Origin: JAXGPF01 sp964463985
GTDB taxonomy: Bacteria > Verrucomicrobiota > Kiritimatiellia > JAAZAB01
Reading direction: 5' to 3'
NCBI GenBank assembly: GCA_964463985.1
Contig: CAYXEK010000001.1
Span: 56,475-120,474 of the forward strand
Length of the DNA: 64,000 bases
Below the pieces are notes generated by a model. It ran no database searches and was not told the origin of the DNA. It worked only from the letters and a program-made list of their open reading frames with translations. This document shows, piece after piece, positions 32,216 to 42,010 of the stretch. Each line of letters opens with the position of its first letter. Positions within the stretch are counted from its first letter, which is position 1. The translations under genes and the position numbers were made by a program.

Positions 32216-33037
32216 GTGAAATCAGCGGTATACAGCATAATTTGCGCCGGGTTGGGCATTCTTGCGCTCTGGCTGATGCCCGACCCGGCCGCCCGCCGCC
32301 TGCAGGCCGCGGCGCGGGATGCGTTGGCCCCGTTCATGCCGGATGGGTCCGGCTGGCGGCGGCTGCGCCATACTTTTGACGGGCGGGCGCGGGAAGCGGA
32401 AATCACAAAGCTGCGCGAGCATGTTGCCCGCCTGACTGTTGAAAACCGCGGTCTGCAGGCGCGGGAACTCGAAAACCGGGAACTGCGCCGCCTGCTCGGG
32501 TTGGCGCGCCAGTTGCCCGTACGCCTCCAGGCGGCCCAAATTGTGGCGCGCAATTTGACCACCTGGTGGCAGACTGCCCGGCTGAACCGTGGCGCGCGGG
32601 ACGGGATTTCGGCCGGGATGCCGGTGCTGGCCGCGGAAGGCCTGGTGGGGCGGGTGTTGGAAGTTTCGGAGCGGACATCCGATGTTTTATTCCTGATTGA
32701 TCCGGCTTGCCGGGTAGCCGGCGTAATTCCGCGGGTGGATGCTTATGGCATCGTGCAGGGCGAAGGGATGAGCTTGCGCGGCCCGCCGCTGTGCCGGATG
32801 GATTTCATCGCGCGCGAGATGGCCGTCAGTCCCGGGGATGAAGTTGTCACTTCCGGGCTGGGCGGAGCATACCCGCCCGGCCTGCTCATCGGCTATGTGC
32901 GCCAGGTGCGCCTGGATGCCGCAGGCCTGTATCAAGCGGCCGAAATTCTGCCGGCCGCCGATTTCCGCAACTTGAGTCTGGTTTTCATGGTGCTTGGCGG
33001 CCCGGCGGCTGCCGCTCCCGCGCGGGAGGGACCCTAG
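32216..33037 (+). CDS. mreC: Rod shape-determining protein MreC
   Basis: Bitopic periplasmic scaffold of the elongasome; 273 aa. N-terminal transmembrane segment (about 5-22), coiled coil (about 58-95, Leu/Glu-rich) and the C-terminal beta barrel pair starting at ILPQI/AAQIVARN-like strands, with the family motif GLVGRVLEVS. Start is a GTG with no clear ribosome site, so initiation may depend on the mreB transcript. Lies 1 bp before mreD. Confidence 0.92.
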   Translation: MKSAVYSIICAGLGILALWLMPDPAARRLQAAARDALAPFMPDGSGWRRLRHTFDGRAREAEITKLREHVARLTVENRGLQARELENRELRRLLGLARQLPVRLQAAQIVARNLTTWWQTARLNRGARDGISAGMPVLAAEGLVGRVLEVSERTSDVLFLIDPACRVAGVIPRVDAYGIVQGEGMSLRGPPLCRMDFIAREMAVSPGDEVVTSGLGGAYPPGLLIGYVRQVRLDAAGLYQAAEILPAADFRNLSLVFMVLGGPAAAAPAREGP

Positions 33038-33038
33038 C

Positions 33039-33575
33039 ATGGTCTGGTTGATAATGTTTCTGGCCCTGGGCGCGGCGGCGGTGCTGGAACATGCCGTGCC
33101 GGCCTGGCATTTAGGCGGATTAACCCGCCTGCCGGCGCTGTTGTGCGTGGTCATGTATTATGCCCTCAATCATTCGCCGGGCGTTGCCTGCGCGGCGGCG
33201 CTGGCGGCGGGCTTCCTGGCGGATGCTATCGGCGGTCTGCCGGCGGGCAGCACGCCGCTGGGGCTGGCGCTGCTGGCCGTTGCGGTCAGCCGGAACCGCG
33301 GCTTTGTGTTCATACGCCAGTGGCTGACGCATATGGCGCTGGGCGGCGCGGCGGCGGCGGCTTTCACGCTGATCATGTATGGAGTGCTGTCTTTGCGCCT
33401 GGAGCAGATGCGAGCCGTCACGCCGTTGATGGTGGCGCAGAAAATGGCGGGCGCGGGTCTGCAGGGCATGTTGCTGATGCCCCTGGTTTTTATGGCGCTG
33501 GAAGCATTGGAAAAAATGACCGGCTGCCGGAGGAGTTTCATCGGGGATGAGTTCGGTATCTTTGACCAAACATGA
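33039..33575 (+). CDS. mreD: Rod shape-determining protein MreD
   Basis: Small polytopic membrane protein of the elongasome; 178 aa with about five hydrophobic helices. ATG at 33039 is fixed by GGGAGGG at 33024-33030, which lies inside the 3' end of mreC. It overlaps mrdA by 29 bp. Sequence conservation in this family is low; the call relies on size, hydrophobicity and position between mreC and mrdA. Confidence 0.88.
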   Translation: MVWLIMFLALGAAAVLEHAVPAWHLGGLTRLPALLCVVMYYALNHSPGVACAAALAAGFLADAIGGLPAGSTPLGLALLAVAVSRNRGFVFIRQWLTHMALGGAAAAAFTLIMYGVLSLRLEQMRAVTPLMVAQKMAGAGLQGMLLMPLVFMALEALEKMTGCRRSFIGDEFGIFDQT

Positions 33576-35361
33576 AATGCGGCGCCTGTTCTGGCTGTGG
33601 GCGGCCATGTTTGCCGGCCTGCTCTTGCTGCTGCTGGCGCTGGGCCGCATGCAGTTGGGGTTGGGCCGGCAATACGAAGTCAGCCTGGAACGCCAATCCG
33701 TACGCCGGGTGCGTATACCCGGCGTGCGCGGCCGCATTTTCGACCGGGACGGCATTTGCCTGGCCGATAATCGCCCCAGCTACGGCATTGCGGTTTACGT
33801 CGAGGAGCTCCGGCAGGCCGGCCGCCTGGCCAATACCGTCCAGGCCGTCCGCCGCCTGCTGGACCAGGTTGCCGGCGTGATCGGGCCGGCCGCGCCGGTG
33901 ACCGACCGGCAGATCGAAGAACATCTTAAATCCCGCCGCGCCCTGCCGCTGGTGGCTTGGCGCAATTTGGACCGGCGCGCGATGGCGCGTTTGGCGGAGG
34001 CGGGTTCCGGCTTGCAGGCGGTGGACATCGTGGTGGATGCCGAGCGCTTTTATCCCCAGGCGGAGGCCGCCGGCCATCTGCTGGGATATGTCGGGAAAAT
34101 GGAATACACGGCGGGCGAGGAATCATATCATTATTATCTCCCGGACTTGACCGGCCGCGCCGGCTTGGAACGGCGGTTTGACGACTTGCTCGCCGGCCGG
34201 CCGGGCGGTCAGTTGGTGCAGGTGGATGTGGCGGGATTCCGCCATGCGGAAATCAGTTCGCGGCCGGCCGTGCCGGGCGGCGACTTGATCCTTGCCCTGG
34301 CGCTGGATGCCCAGCGCGCGGCGGAACGCGCCCTGGCAGGCGCGGTCGGCGCGGCCGTGGTCCTGGATCCCGGCAATGGCGATGTGCTGGCCCTGGCCAG
34401 TTCGCCGGGCATTGACCCCAATTGGTTTACTCCGGTCCTGCCGCGGACGGTCTGGTCCCGGCTGCTGGCCGATCCCGACAAGCCGCTTTTGAACCGCGCC
34501 TTGAGCGGCGCCTATCCGCCCGGCAGCATTTTCAAGCCCATAGTCGCATTGGCGGCGCTGGAACAGGGTGTGATTGACCGCGATTACACGGTGGATTGCC
34601 GCGGCGCCTTTGCGCTCGGCCGTCAGACATTTTCCTGTTACCATGGCCATGTTCATGGCCCGGTTGATTTGCGGCGCGCACTGGAGGTTTCCTGCAACGT
34701 GTATTTTTACGAAGTCGGGCTGTTATGCGGAATTGACGCCATCCAGGCTTCGGCTCAAATGCTGGGCCTGGGCCGGCGGACCGGCATTGCCGCCGAGGGC
34801 GAGACGCCCGGCCTGGTTCCCGGGCGCGAATGGAAACGCCGGGCGCGCGGGGAAGGTTGGCGCGAAGGAGATACCTGCAATGTTTCCATTGGCCAGGGCG
34901 CGCTGCTGGTGACGCCCCTGCAGATGGCTGTGGCCGCGGCGGCGATTGCCAACGGCGGGTTTGTGTATCGTCCGCGGCTCGTGCTGGGCCGCCGGCGGTC
35001 CGGCGCCGGCGGGTACCGGGAAGAGCCGCCGGCGCTGTTGCGCAAGATCAACTGGCGACCGGAAAATCTGGAACTGGTGCGGGCCGGCATGCTGGACGCG
35101 ATACAAGGCGAGTCCGGCACCGGCCGGCAGGTGCAGTTGCCGGGGATAGCCGTGGCCGGCAAGACCGGCACGGCCGAATTCGGCCCCAAGGATGCAGGAC
35201 GCAAGCATGGATGGATGATTGCCTTTGCCCCATTTGAGCAGCCGCGTTATGCGGTGGCCATGGTGCTGGATGAAATCGCCACGGCCGGCGGCGCTGAGGT
35301 GGGACCGCGCATGCGCCTTCTGCTGGGGGCGTTGTTTGGAGCGCCGGAGGAATCTTTATGA
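33547..35361 (+). CDS. mrdA: Penicillin-binding protein 2 (elongasome transpeptidase)
   Basis: Class B PBP that cross-links peptidoglycan during elongation; 604 aa. N-terminal membrane anchor (about 15-35), pedestal/dimer domain, then a transpeptidase domain with all three boxes: SIFK (327-330, catalytic Ser327), SCN (382-384) and KTG (539-541). Its C-terminal ATGATG overlap with rodA couples the transpeptidase to its glycosyltransferase partner. Nothing missing; a beta-lactam target by family. Confidence 0.95.
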   Translation: MSSVSLTKHEMRRLFWLWAAMFAGLLLLLLALGRMQLGLGRQYEVSLERQSVRRVRIPGVRGRIFDRDGICLADNRPSYGIAVYVEELRQAGRLANTVQAVRRLLDQVAGVIGPAAPVTDRQIEEHLKSRRALPLVAWRNLDRRAMARLAEAGSGLQAVDIVVDAERFYPQAEAAGHLLGYVGKMEYTAGEESYHYYLPDLTGRAGLERRFDDLLAGRPGGQLVQVDVAGFRHAEISSRPAVPGGDLILALALDAQRAAERALAGAVGAAVVLDPGNGDVLALASSPGIDPNWFTPVLPRTVWSRLLADPDKPLLNRALSGAYPPGSIFKPIVALAALEQGVIDRDYTVDCRGAFALGRQTFSCYHGHVHGPVDLRRALEVSCNVYFYEVGLLCGIDAIQASAQMLGLGRRTGIAAEGETPGLVPGREWKRRARGEGWREGDTCNVSIGQGALLVTPLQMAVAAAAIANGGFVYRPRLVLGRRRSGAGGYREEPPALLRKINWRPENLELVRAGMLDAIQGESGTGRQVQLPGIAVAGKTGTAEFGPKDAGRKHGWMIAFAPFEQPRYAVAMVLDEIATAGGAEVGPRMRLLLGALFGAPEESL

Positions 35362-36539
35362 TGCGCCGGTGGATCATGTTATTGAAGCGGATGGATTGGA
35401 GCATGCTGCTGGCGGCCGTCCTGCTGCTGGGCATCGGGGTGGCCTTCATCTACAGCGCCGGCCAGGCGCAAAGCGCCGCTTACCAGCGGCTTTACCTGAA
35501 GCAAATGATCTGGGCCGGCATGGGCATTGTTTGTTTCCTGGGATTTGCCTGCCTCGACTACCATCGGTTGTATCACCGCGCCTGGTGGCTTTACCTGCTG
35601 GGGTTGGCGTTGCTGCTGCTGGTGTTCGCCCCAGGGGTCGGTGCGAAAATTTCCGGCGCCCGCCGCTGGATACAAATCTCCGGGGTGCGCCTGATGCAAC
35701 CGGCGGAGCTGGCGAAACTGGCGCTGATTCTCGCATTGGCCCGCCTGTATGGCGCGCCGGGGCGCAATACCCGCGGCCGCCGGCTGGCGCCGGTAGGGCT
35801 GGCGCTGGCGCTGGCGCCGTTTCTGCTGATTGCCGCCCAGCCGGACCTGGGCACCGCGCTGGTGCTGCTGCCGGTGCTGGGGTCCGTCATGTTCGCCGCC
35901 GGCGCGCCGGCTGGCGCGCTGTGGAAACTGGCCGCCGCCGGCGCGCTGGCTTTGGGCGCGGTGCTGGTTCTGCTGCTCGCGCCCCCGGCGCTGGGCTGGG
36001 ATGAAGCGCGCCATGAGGCATTGCTGGAGCGTTTCGGCATCAACGCGTACCAGAAAAACCGCGTCATGGTGTTTCTGCGGCGCGATGCCGATCCCTTGAA
36101 TGCGGGCTGGAACAAGGCCCAATCGCAAATCGCGGTCGGTTCCGGACGGATGTGGGGCAAGGGGTTTCAGCAGGGAACCCAGAATATACTGGGTTTTCTG
36201 CCGCGCACCGTGGCCCCCAACGACTTCATCTTTTCGGTGATTGCCGAGGAAAAGGGCTTTGCGGGGGCTTTGGCGGTGCTCGGCCTAATGGCCGTGCTCA
36301 TCGGCGGCGGCTTGCGCGCCGCGCTCGCGGCATCCGACCGGATCGGCCGGCTGCTCTGCGTTGGAGTTACCGCCCTGCTTTTCAGCCATGTGTTTGTCAA
36401 TATCGCCATGACGATCGGTCTTTTGCCGATCACGGGATTGCCGCTGCCGCTGCTCAGTTACGGGGGCACGTTCATGCTGGTGGCGATGAGCGGGCTGGGA
36501 ATAGTGCAAAGTGTTTATATCAGAGGAGAGCGTAATTAA
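35358..36539 (+). CDS. rodA: Rod-shape peptidoglycan glycosyltransferase RodA (SEDS)
   Basis: SEDS-family polymerase working with PBP2; 393 aa, about ten transmembrane helices. The large extracellular loop carries the conserved QPDLGTALV motif (catalytic-region Asp) and the ending has the family pattern LLPITGLPLPLLSYGGT. Start overlaps the mrdA stop by 4 bp, so expression is coupled. Normal length for RodA; FtsW is less likely because of the mre context. Confidence 0.95.
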   Translation: MMRRWIMLLKRMDWSMLLAAVLLLGIGVAFIYSAGQAQSAAYQRLYLKQMIWAGMGIVCFLGFACLDYHRLYHRAWWLYLLGLALLLLVFAPGVGAKISGARRWIQISGVRLMQPAELAKLALILALARLYGAPGRNTRGRRLAPVGLALALAPFLLIAAQPDLGTALVLLPVLGSVMFAAGAPAGALWKLAAAGALALGAVLVLLLAPPALGWDEARHEALLERFGINAYQKNRVMVFLRRDADPLNAGWNKAQSQIAVGSGRMWGKGFQQGTQNILGFLPRTVAPNDFIFSVIAEEKGFAGALAVLGLMAVLIGGGLRAALAASDRIGRLLCVGVTALLFSHVFVNIAMTIGLLPITGLPLPLLSYGGTFMLVAMSGLGIVQSVYIRGERN

Positions 36540-36555
36540 CGAAAGGAACGGATTT

Positions 36556-38187
36556 ATGTTTGGTTTTCGCCGCCGGAAGGCTTCGAACAAGAAAGAAATC
36601 ATCATCAGCGTGGAAAGCCTGGAAACCCGCGTGGCGGTCGTGGAAAACGGCCGCCTGGAGGAATACAAGGTAGAACATCCCACCGCCAGCCGCATTGTCG
36701 GCAGCATCTTCAAAGGCGTGGTGCAGAACCTGGAAGACGGGCTGCAAGCCGCCTTCATTGACATCGGCATGAAGAAAAACGCCTTCATCCATTACTGGGA
36801 TATGTTTCCCGAGGATTTGAGCCGGCTGGCCGCCGCCGAGGGCGAGGAACAGGGCCGCCCCATTACCCGCCGCCGCCAGTTCACCCGCGAGGAAATTGCG
36901 CGCCATTTTGCCGTCGGCTCCCAGATCATCGTCCAGATTTCCAAGGGGCCGATCGGCACCAAAGGGCCCCGCGCCACCGCCAGCCTCAGCATCCCCAGCC
37001 GCTATTTCGTGCTGATGCCCGGCAGCAAACTCCGCGGCATCTCGAAAAAAATCGAGGATGAAAAGGAGCGCCGCCGCCTGAAAAAAATCCTCGTGCGTCT
37101 GCCTGTCCCGGAAGGCTGCGGCCTGATCATACGCACCGCCGGCGCCGGAGTCAGCAGCACCGGGTTCGTGCGCGATTTGCGCGGCCTGCTGGCGACCTGG
37201 AACGCCATCCATGCCGCCGATGAAACCAAGCGCGCGCCGGCCTGCCTCTACCAGGAGCCGGACCTGGTGGAGCGCGTCGTCCGCGATTCCGTCACCGAGG
37301 ATATTGACACCATCATCGTTGATTCGTCCGCCGATTACGAACGCGTGCGCGATATTCTTGCGAATATATCGCGCCGGATGCGCAACCGCGTCAAGCTTTA
37401 CGAAGGCAGCCGGCCGATTTTCGAACAATATGAGGTGGAACAGCAATTGTCCGACGCCCACCGGCGCAAGGTGATGCTGAAGTCCGGCGGATGCCTGGTG
37501 TTCGATGAAACCGAAGCGCTGATCGCCGTGGATGTCAACACCGGCCAGCATCGCGGCGCCTCCAATCAGGACGAGACCATCCTGCAGGTCAATACCGAGG
37601 CCGTCCAGGAAGTGGCCCGGCAGCTGCGCCTGCGCAACGTCGGCGGGCTGGTGGTGATTGACCTGATTGACATGCGCCACAAGAAACACCGCAATGCCGT
37701 GTACCAGTCGCTCAAGGAAGCCCTGCGCAAGGATCGGGCCCGCACGAACGTCCTGCCGATTTCTCCGCTGGGCCTGATCGAGATGACCCGCCAGCGGGTG
37801 GATGAGAGTATCGAGGCCACAATGTACACCGATTGTCCGTATTGCGCCGGGCGCGGCAGCGTCAAGTCGCCGCTGAACATGAGCGTCGAAATCCAGCGCC
37901 GCCTGATGGCCATCCTGCGCCAGTACCGCGAGCGCTCCCAGCCGGTGCCGGAACTCCGCATTGTGATCAATCCCGCCATCCTGGCCCGGCTGCGCGACGA
38001 GGACGAGGAATTGCTGATGACCATCCAGAACAAGTTCAACGGCCAGCTCCGGTTCCGCGCCGATCCTAATTGCCATATCGAGGAAATCACCGTGGCGGAC
38101 GCCGCCACCAACGAGGTGCTGTATTCCCATGCCGGGCCGGCGTTAAAAAATCCGGCGGAACGGAAAAACGGCAATAAATCGGATTAA
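36556..38187 (+). CDS. rng: Ribonuclease E/G family endoribonuclease
   Basis: Single-strand-specific endoribonuclease for rRNA maturation and mRNA decay; 543 aa, RNase G-like in length with no long RNase E scaffold. N-terminal S1 domain (about 40-120), RNase H-like and catalytic parts with the two metal Asp residues in IAVDVNTG and VVIDLIDM, and a zinc-link CPYCAGRG. The 36556 ATG follows AAAGGA. It follows rodA by 16 bp, the same mre-rng adjacency as in E. coli. Confidence 0.93.
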   Translation: MFGFRRRKASNKKEIIISVESLETRVAVVENGRLEEYKVEHPTASRIVGSIFKGVVQNLEDGLQAAFIDIGMKKNAFIHYWDMFPEDLSRLAAAEGEEQGRPITRRRQFTREEIARHFAVGSQIIVQISKGPIGTKGPRATASLSIPSRYFVLMPGSKLRGISKKIEDEKERRRLKKILVRLPVPEGCGLIIRTAGAGVSSTGFVRDLRGLLATWNAIHAADETKRAPACLYQEPDLVERVVRDSVTEDIDTIIVDSSADYERVRDILANISRRMRNRVKLYEGSRPIFEQYEVEQQLSDAHRRKVMLKSGGCLVFDETEALIAVDVNTGQHRGASNQDETILQVNTEAVQEVARQLRLRNVGGLVVIDLIDMRHKKHRNAVYQSLKEALRKDRARTNVLPISPLGLIEMTRQRVDESIEATMYTDCPYCAGRGSVKSPLNMSVEIQRRLMAILRQYRERSQPVPELRIVINPAILARLRDEDEELLMTIQNKFNGQLRFRADPNCHIEEITVADAATNEVLYSHAGPALKNPAERKNGNKSD

Positions 38188-38242
38188 GCTTGGTTTCCGG
38201 CGATGTTTCTGTTAAATATCTGGTTCATATCGCGTAAAACGG

Positions 38243-38261
38243 CGCCGGCGCCCCGCCGGCG
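38243..38261 (+). terminator. GC-rich hairpin after rng
   Basis: CGCCGGC (38243-38249) / GCCGGCG (38255-38261), 7-bp stem, 5-base loop, followed by TTAAAGG. It lies about 55 bp after the rng stop and about 20 bp before lptD. Lacks a proper U-tract; may only partly terminate. Confidence 0.3.
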
Positions 38262-38281
38262 TTAAAGGCTGTTCTGTTATC

Positions 38282-40981
38282 ATGGAAATATGGCATAAGC
38301 TTGGGCGCCGGCCGGTCCTGCGCCGCTCCGGTTGGCGGCGCGGCGCGGCATGCCTGGCGGCCGCGGCGCTGTTGGCCGGCGCGGCGCTGCCGGCCGGCGC
38401 CGATGACGCCGTCCGCCCGCCGCCCGCGCCGTCCGCCGTGCGCAGTGAAATCACCGAGCAGCTGGAGCCGGCCGACCTGCGCGATCCAGCCGGGCTGCTG
38501 ACCCGCCTGCGCCAGGCGCGCGATCCGCTTTCCCGCTATCTGCGCGATAACTGCGCGCCGGCGACCCGCCGCATGCTGGGCGCCTACACCGACCCGTCCG
38601 CGGCGCCGGATGCCGCCCTGGTTCAGGCGGTCGTCGGCGATCTCAACCGGCAATTACGCGCGGGCAGCCTCTACGAACCCGACCGGTTTGACGGCGTCAG
38701 CCTCGACCCGGCCACCCGGAAATTGCTGCGGACCAATCCCCGCGGCGCGGAACTGGTGCATCTCAACCGCTTGCTCCTGGAAGACGCCTATCCGGAAGCG
38801 CTGGTCCGCCGCCATGTTCAACCCCTTGACGTCAAGGCCGACAGCCTGGATTTCGAACATGAAAAAGACATCATGATTGCCACCGGCAACGTGGTGGTGC
38901 GCAAGGACGATGAAATCCTTCGCAGCGATTACGCCGTGATCAACCTGGAATCGCAGGATGTCATGGCCGACGGCCGGGTGGCTTTCCAGCGCGGCAACGA
39001 CACCTGGGTGGGCGACCGCCTGAATTACAATTTCAAGTCCAAGCGCGGCGACTTCGGGGAATTCCGCGCCTTCCTCGCGCCGTTCTACGTCAACGCCAAA
39101 TCCTCGCAGCGGACCGCGGCCGACGAGTTCCTGCTGCGCGATGCCAGCTTCACCACCTGCGAAGGCGAGGAACCGGCGGTGTACCTGCGGGCCAAAACCG
39201 CCCGCATCATTCCCAATCATTCCGTCCGGGCCTATCACGTGGTGATGTATATGGGCGGGATCCCCGTTTTTTATTTCCCTTTCTGGTTCCAGAATATCGG
39301 CACCCGCAATTTCATCAGCATCGTGCCGGGCTACAACAACCGCATGGGCCTGTTCCTGCTGACCGCCCTGAATTACCGCCTCTCGCGCCACCTGGAGGCC
39401 GCCACCCATGTGGATGTGCGCACCCGCCGCGGCCTGGGGGTGGGGCAGGATTTGATGTGGAGTTCCAGCGGCAACTCCCGCGGACTGTCCACGGAGCGCT
39501 ATGCATCCGACGACGATGAAGATGAAATCACCGACATCTGGAATGTCGGAAGCCGTTACCGCAGCCTGGATGAAATGGAGGCCAGCGACGACCGGTGGTT
39601 TGGCGACCTGATCGCTTACTATACCGGCGATTCCCGGCCGGATGAAGGCAAGGAGCAGGCCTATCCCCTGGACGGGGACCGCTACCGCCTGCGCCTGTAT
39701 CACAACCAGTCTTTCACCGACAATGATTACCTGCTGCTGCAGGCGAATTATCTCAGCGACCCGAAGGTGATACAGCAGTTTTTCCGCGAGGAATACAAAA
39801 CCTATCCCGAGCCGGAAAATTACCTCGTCCTCGGCCACCGCACGCAGAATTACTCTCTCAGCATCCAGGCCCAGAAACGCTTCAATGATTTCTACACGGC
39901 CGTGGACCGCGTGCCGGAGGTGAATTTCGACATCACCCGGCAGGAAATCGGCGAAAGCCGCTTCTACTACGAAAGCGAAAATTCCGCCGCCTACCTTGAG
40001 AAAGTCTGGGAGGAAAATGCCACCAACCAGCAGGATTATTCCGCCGGCCGGCTCCACACCGCGCACTCCGTCAATTATCCGGTGAAATTCTTCGGCTTCC
40101 TCAACCTGATCCCCCGCGCCGGCTACCGCGGCACTTATTACTCCCACACCAAGGAAGACTACCGGGTGGTCTCCACCAACACTTCCCTGGACACGAACGG
40201 CGTGGCCGTCTCCACCGTTTCCACTAATCAAGCCATGCGCGAACTGGACGCCGATTTCCGCAACTTGTACGAATTCGGCCTGGAATCCTCCTTCAAGGCA
40301 TTCAAAGTCTGGCAGACGCATCCGGGGGATTTCATCAACAACCTGCGGCATATTGTCGAGCCTTACGCCGATTACACCTATATTCCCGAGCCCAACCTGC
40401 GGCCGGCCGATCTTTACCAGTTCGACGATCTGGATGAATTGGACCGACGCAACGACATCAAGCTCGGTCTGCGCAACAAGATTCAGACCAAGCGCCGCGA
40501 AATCTACGACTTGATCAATGCGGACATCTGGACGTATTACCGGCTCGACCCCCAGGCGGACGAAGAGGATTTTGACAGCTTTTTCTTCGACGTCCGCTCC
40601 GAGCCGTGGGATTGGGTGGATTTCCGGATTGACGGCGAATACGACCAGTACGAATCCGAGCTGAAAACCTTGAACACCCGCCTGCTTTGGGAGGAGCACA
40701 CCTTCTGGTCCTGCGAGTTGGAACACCGCTACCGCCTGGATGCCAACAGTCTGCTGAACGCGGAACTGCGGATCAACCCCTTCATCAACTGGGGTTACAA
40801 GGCCTATACCCGGTATGAATTCGAGGAAAGCGAGATGGAGGCCTGGGGCATCTCCGTGCGCCGCACGATTGATTGCGTGGCCGTCGAAGTCGGCTACGAA
40901 TGGGAAGACGACGACTACGAAGTCTGGCTGCAGTTCTGGTTCACCGAATTCCCGCGCGGCCGCGTCAATGTCGGCCTGTAA
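38282..40981 (+). CDS. lptD: LPS-assembly outer-membrane protein LptD (OstA)
   Basis: Outer-membrane barrel that inserts LPS, receiving it across the Lpt bridge; 899 aa with signal peptide (about 1-40). An N-terminal OstA/LptA-like jellyroll (about 185-270, LEHEKDIMIATGNVVV-like) precedes the large beta-barrel, which ends in a beta-signal-like aromatic/Leu terminus (VNVGL). It indicates an LPS-type outer membrane. Few Cys are present in conserved positions, so the disulphide switch known from E. coli is not evident. Starts about 95 bp after rng. Confidence 0.9.
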   Translation: MEIWHKLGRRPVLRRSGWRRGAACLAAAALLAGAALPAGADDAVRPPPAPSAVRSEITEQLEPADLRDPAGLLTRLRQARDPLSRYLRDNCAPATRRMLGAYTDPSAAPDAALVQAVVGDLNRQLRAGSLYEPDRFDGVSLDPATRKLLRTNPRGAELVHLNRLLLEDAYPEALVRRHVQPLDVKADSLDFEHEKDIMIATGNVVVRKDDEILRSDYAVINLESQDVMADGRVAFQRGNDTWVGDRLNYNFKSKRGDFGEFRAFLAPFYVNAKSSQRTAADEFLLRDASFTTCEGEEPAVYLRAKTARIIPNHSVRAYHVVMYMGGIPVFYFPFWFQNIGTRNFISIVPGYNNRMGLFLLTALNYRLSRHLEAATHVDVRTRRGLGVGQDLMWSSSGNSRGLSTERYASDDDEDEITDIWNVGSRYRSLDEMEASDDRWFGDLIAYYTGDSRPDEGKEQAYPLDGDRYRLRLYHNQSFTDNDYLLLQANYLSDPKVIQQFFREEYKTYPEPENYLVLGHRTQNYSLSIQAQKRFNDFYTAVDRVPEVNFDITRQEIGESRFYYESENSAAYLEKVWEENATNQQDYSAGRLHTAHSVNYPVKFFGFLNLIPRAGYRGTYYSHTKEDYRVVSTNTSLDTNGVAVSTVSTNQAMRELDADFRNLYEFGLESSFKAFKVWQTHPGDFINNLRHIVEPYADYTYIPEPNLRPADLYQFDDLDELDRRNDIKLGLRNKIQTKRREIYDLINADIWTYYRLDPQADEEDFDSFFFDVRSEPWDWVDFRIDGEYDQYESELKTLNTRLLWEEHTFWSCELEHRYRLDANSLLNAELRINPFINWGYKAYTRYEFEESEMEAWGISVRRTIDCVAVEVGYEWEDDDYEVWLQFWFTEFPRGRVNVGL

Positions 40982-40990
40982 CTTTCCCGG

Positions 40991-42010
40991 TCACACGTTG
41001 AACCGGAAATGGCAGATGTCGCCGTCGGCAATGACGTAATCGCGCCCTTTTAACTGCATTTTCCCCTGGGCGCGCAGCGCCTCTTCGCTGCCGGCGGCGA
41101 CCAGTTCGTCGTAGCGCATGATTTCCGCGCGGATGAACCCGCGTTCGATGTCGGTGTGAACCTTGCCGCCGGCGGCCGGCGCCGGCGTGCCGACGCGGAT
41201 GGTCCAGGCGCGGACTTCGTCTTTGCCCACGGTATAAAACGACATCAGCCCCAGCGCGGCGTAAGCCGCCTGGTTCAGGCGGTCCAGGCCGGATTGGGCG
41301 ACGCCCAAGTCCTGGAGGTAAGCCGCGCGTTCCGCCGGATCCAAGTCCATGATTTCGCGTTCAATCCGGCAGGAGACCTTGAAATCGGCGCCGGCTTCCC
41401 GGAGCTGATTTTCATCCACGTTGTACACCCACAGCACGGGCTTGCATGACAGCAGTTCCAGGCTGCGGATGGTTTCCAGTTCGTGCTCTTCCAGGCCGGC
41501 AGGCATGCCGATTTTCATAGCGGTTTCCAGGTGCGCCTTGACCTTTTCCAGCGTGCGTTCCTCCAGCGCCTGGCGCGCGTCCTGTCCCGTTTTCTTTTCC
41601 CGCGCGATGCGGTCGAGGCGCTTTTCCACCAGTTCCAGGTCGGCCGCCCAGAGTTCCGTTTCCAGCGCGCCGCGGTCGCGCGCGGGGTCCACGCTGCCGT
41701 CCTGGTGGTAAACCGCCGGATCGGTGAAGGCGCGCACCAGCAGGCAGAGCAGCTCGCAGCGCTTGGCGGAGTCCAGCCAGTCGCGCCGTCCGGCGATGAT
41801 CGGCGGACAGAGTACGATCCGGTTTTCCGCGTATTTCGTGCGCTCCGGCCGGTACATTTCGGTTAATTTATCCACCCGCGGATCGCGGATGGGAGCATTG
41901 CCTTCCAGGCTTTCGCCTTCCTTCAGGCCGGGCGGAACCTCGCGGCCGGTCAGCAGCGAAAAAAAGGTTTTGCGCCCGGATTGCGCCAGGCCTAATAAAG
42001 CGACTTTCAT
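40991..42010 (-). CDS. YchF/Obg-like protein with degenerate G motifs
   Basis: 339-aa relative of the ribosome-binding ATPase YchF. The C-terminal TGS/DUF933 part (about 250-339) is well kept (SFYTVGKDEVRAW, GFIRAEIM, DYVIADGD), and the YchF-specific NVDE nucleotide motif is present. The P-loop reads GLAQSGRKT, where GxxxxGKST is expected, so the invariant Lys and Ser are altered. The DxPG box and GA...GNQ switch are absent, replaced by a CPPII stretch, and the coiled-coil insertion is shortened. It may therefore not bind or hydrolyse ATP normally. ATG at 42010 overlaps the upstream glycosyltransferase stop by 4 bp. A canonical ychF would be expected elsewhere in the genome. Confidence 0.8.
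   Translation of the reverse strand: MKVALLGLAQSGRKTFFSLLTGREVPPGLKEGESLEGNAPIRDPRVDKLTEMYRPERTKYAENRIVLCPPIIAGRRDWLDSAKRCELLCLLVRAFTDPAVYHQDGSVDPARDRGALETELWAADLELVEKRLDRIAREKKTGQDARQALEERTLEKVKAHLETAMKIGMPAGLEEHELETIRSLELLSCKPVLWVYNVDENQLREAGADFKVSCRIEREIMDLDPAERAAYLQDLGVAQSGLDRLNQAAYAALGLMSFYTVGKDEVRAWTIRVGTPAPAAGGKVHTDIERGFIRAEIMRYDELVAAGSEEALRAQGKMQLKGRDYVIADGDICHFRFNV

Noticed and set aside
36520..38130. 536-codon open frame antisense to rng
   Set aside because: The RNase E/G motifs are on the plus strand; the antisense frame is a GC-skew artefact.
38654..40726. 690-codon open frame antisense to lptD
   Set aside because: Shadow of a GC-rich gene. The plus strand has clear LptD features and the antisense product has no family resemblance or ribosome site.
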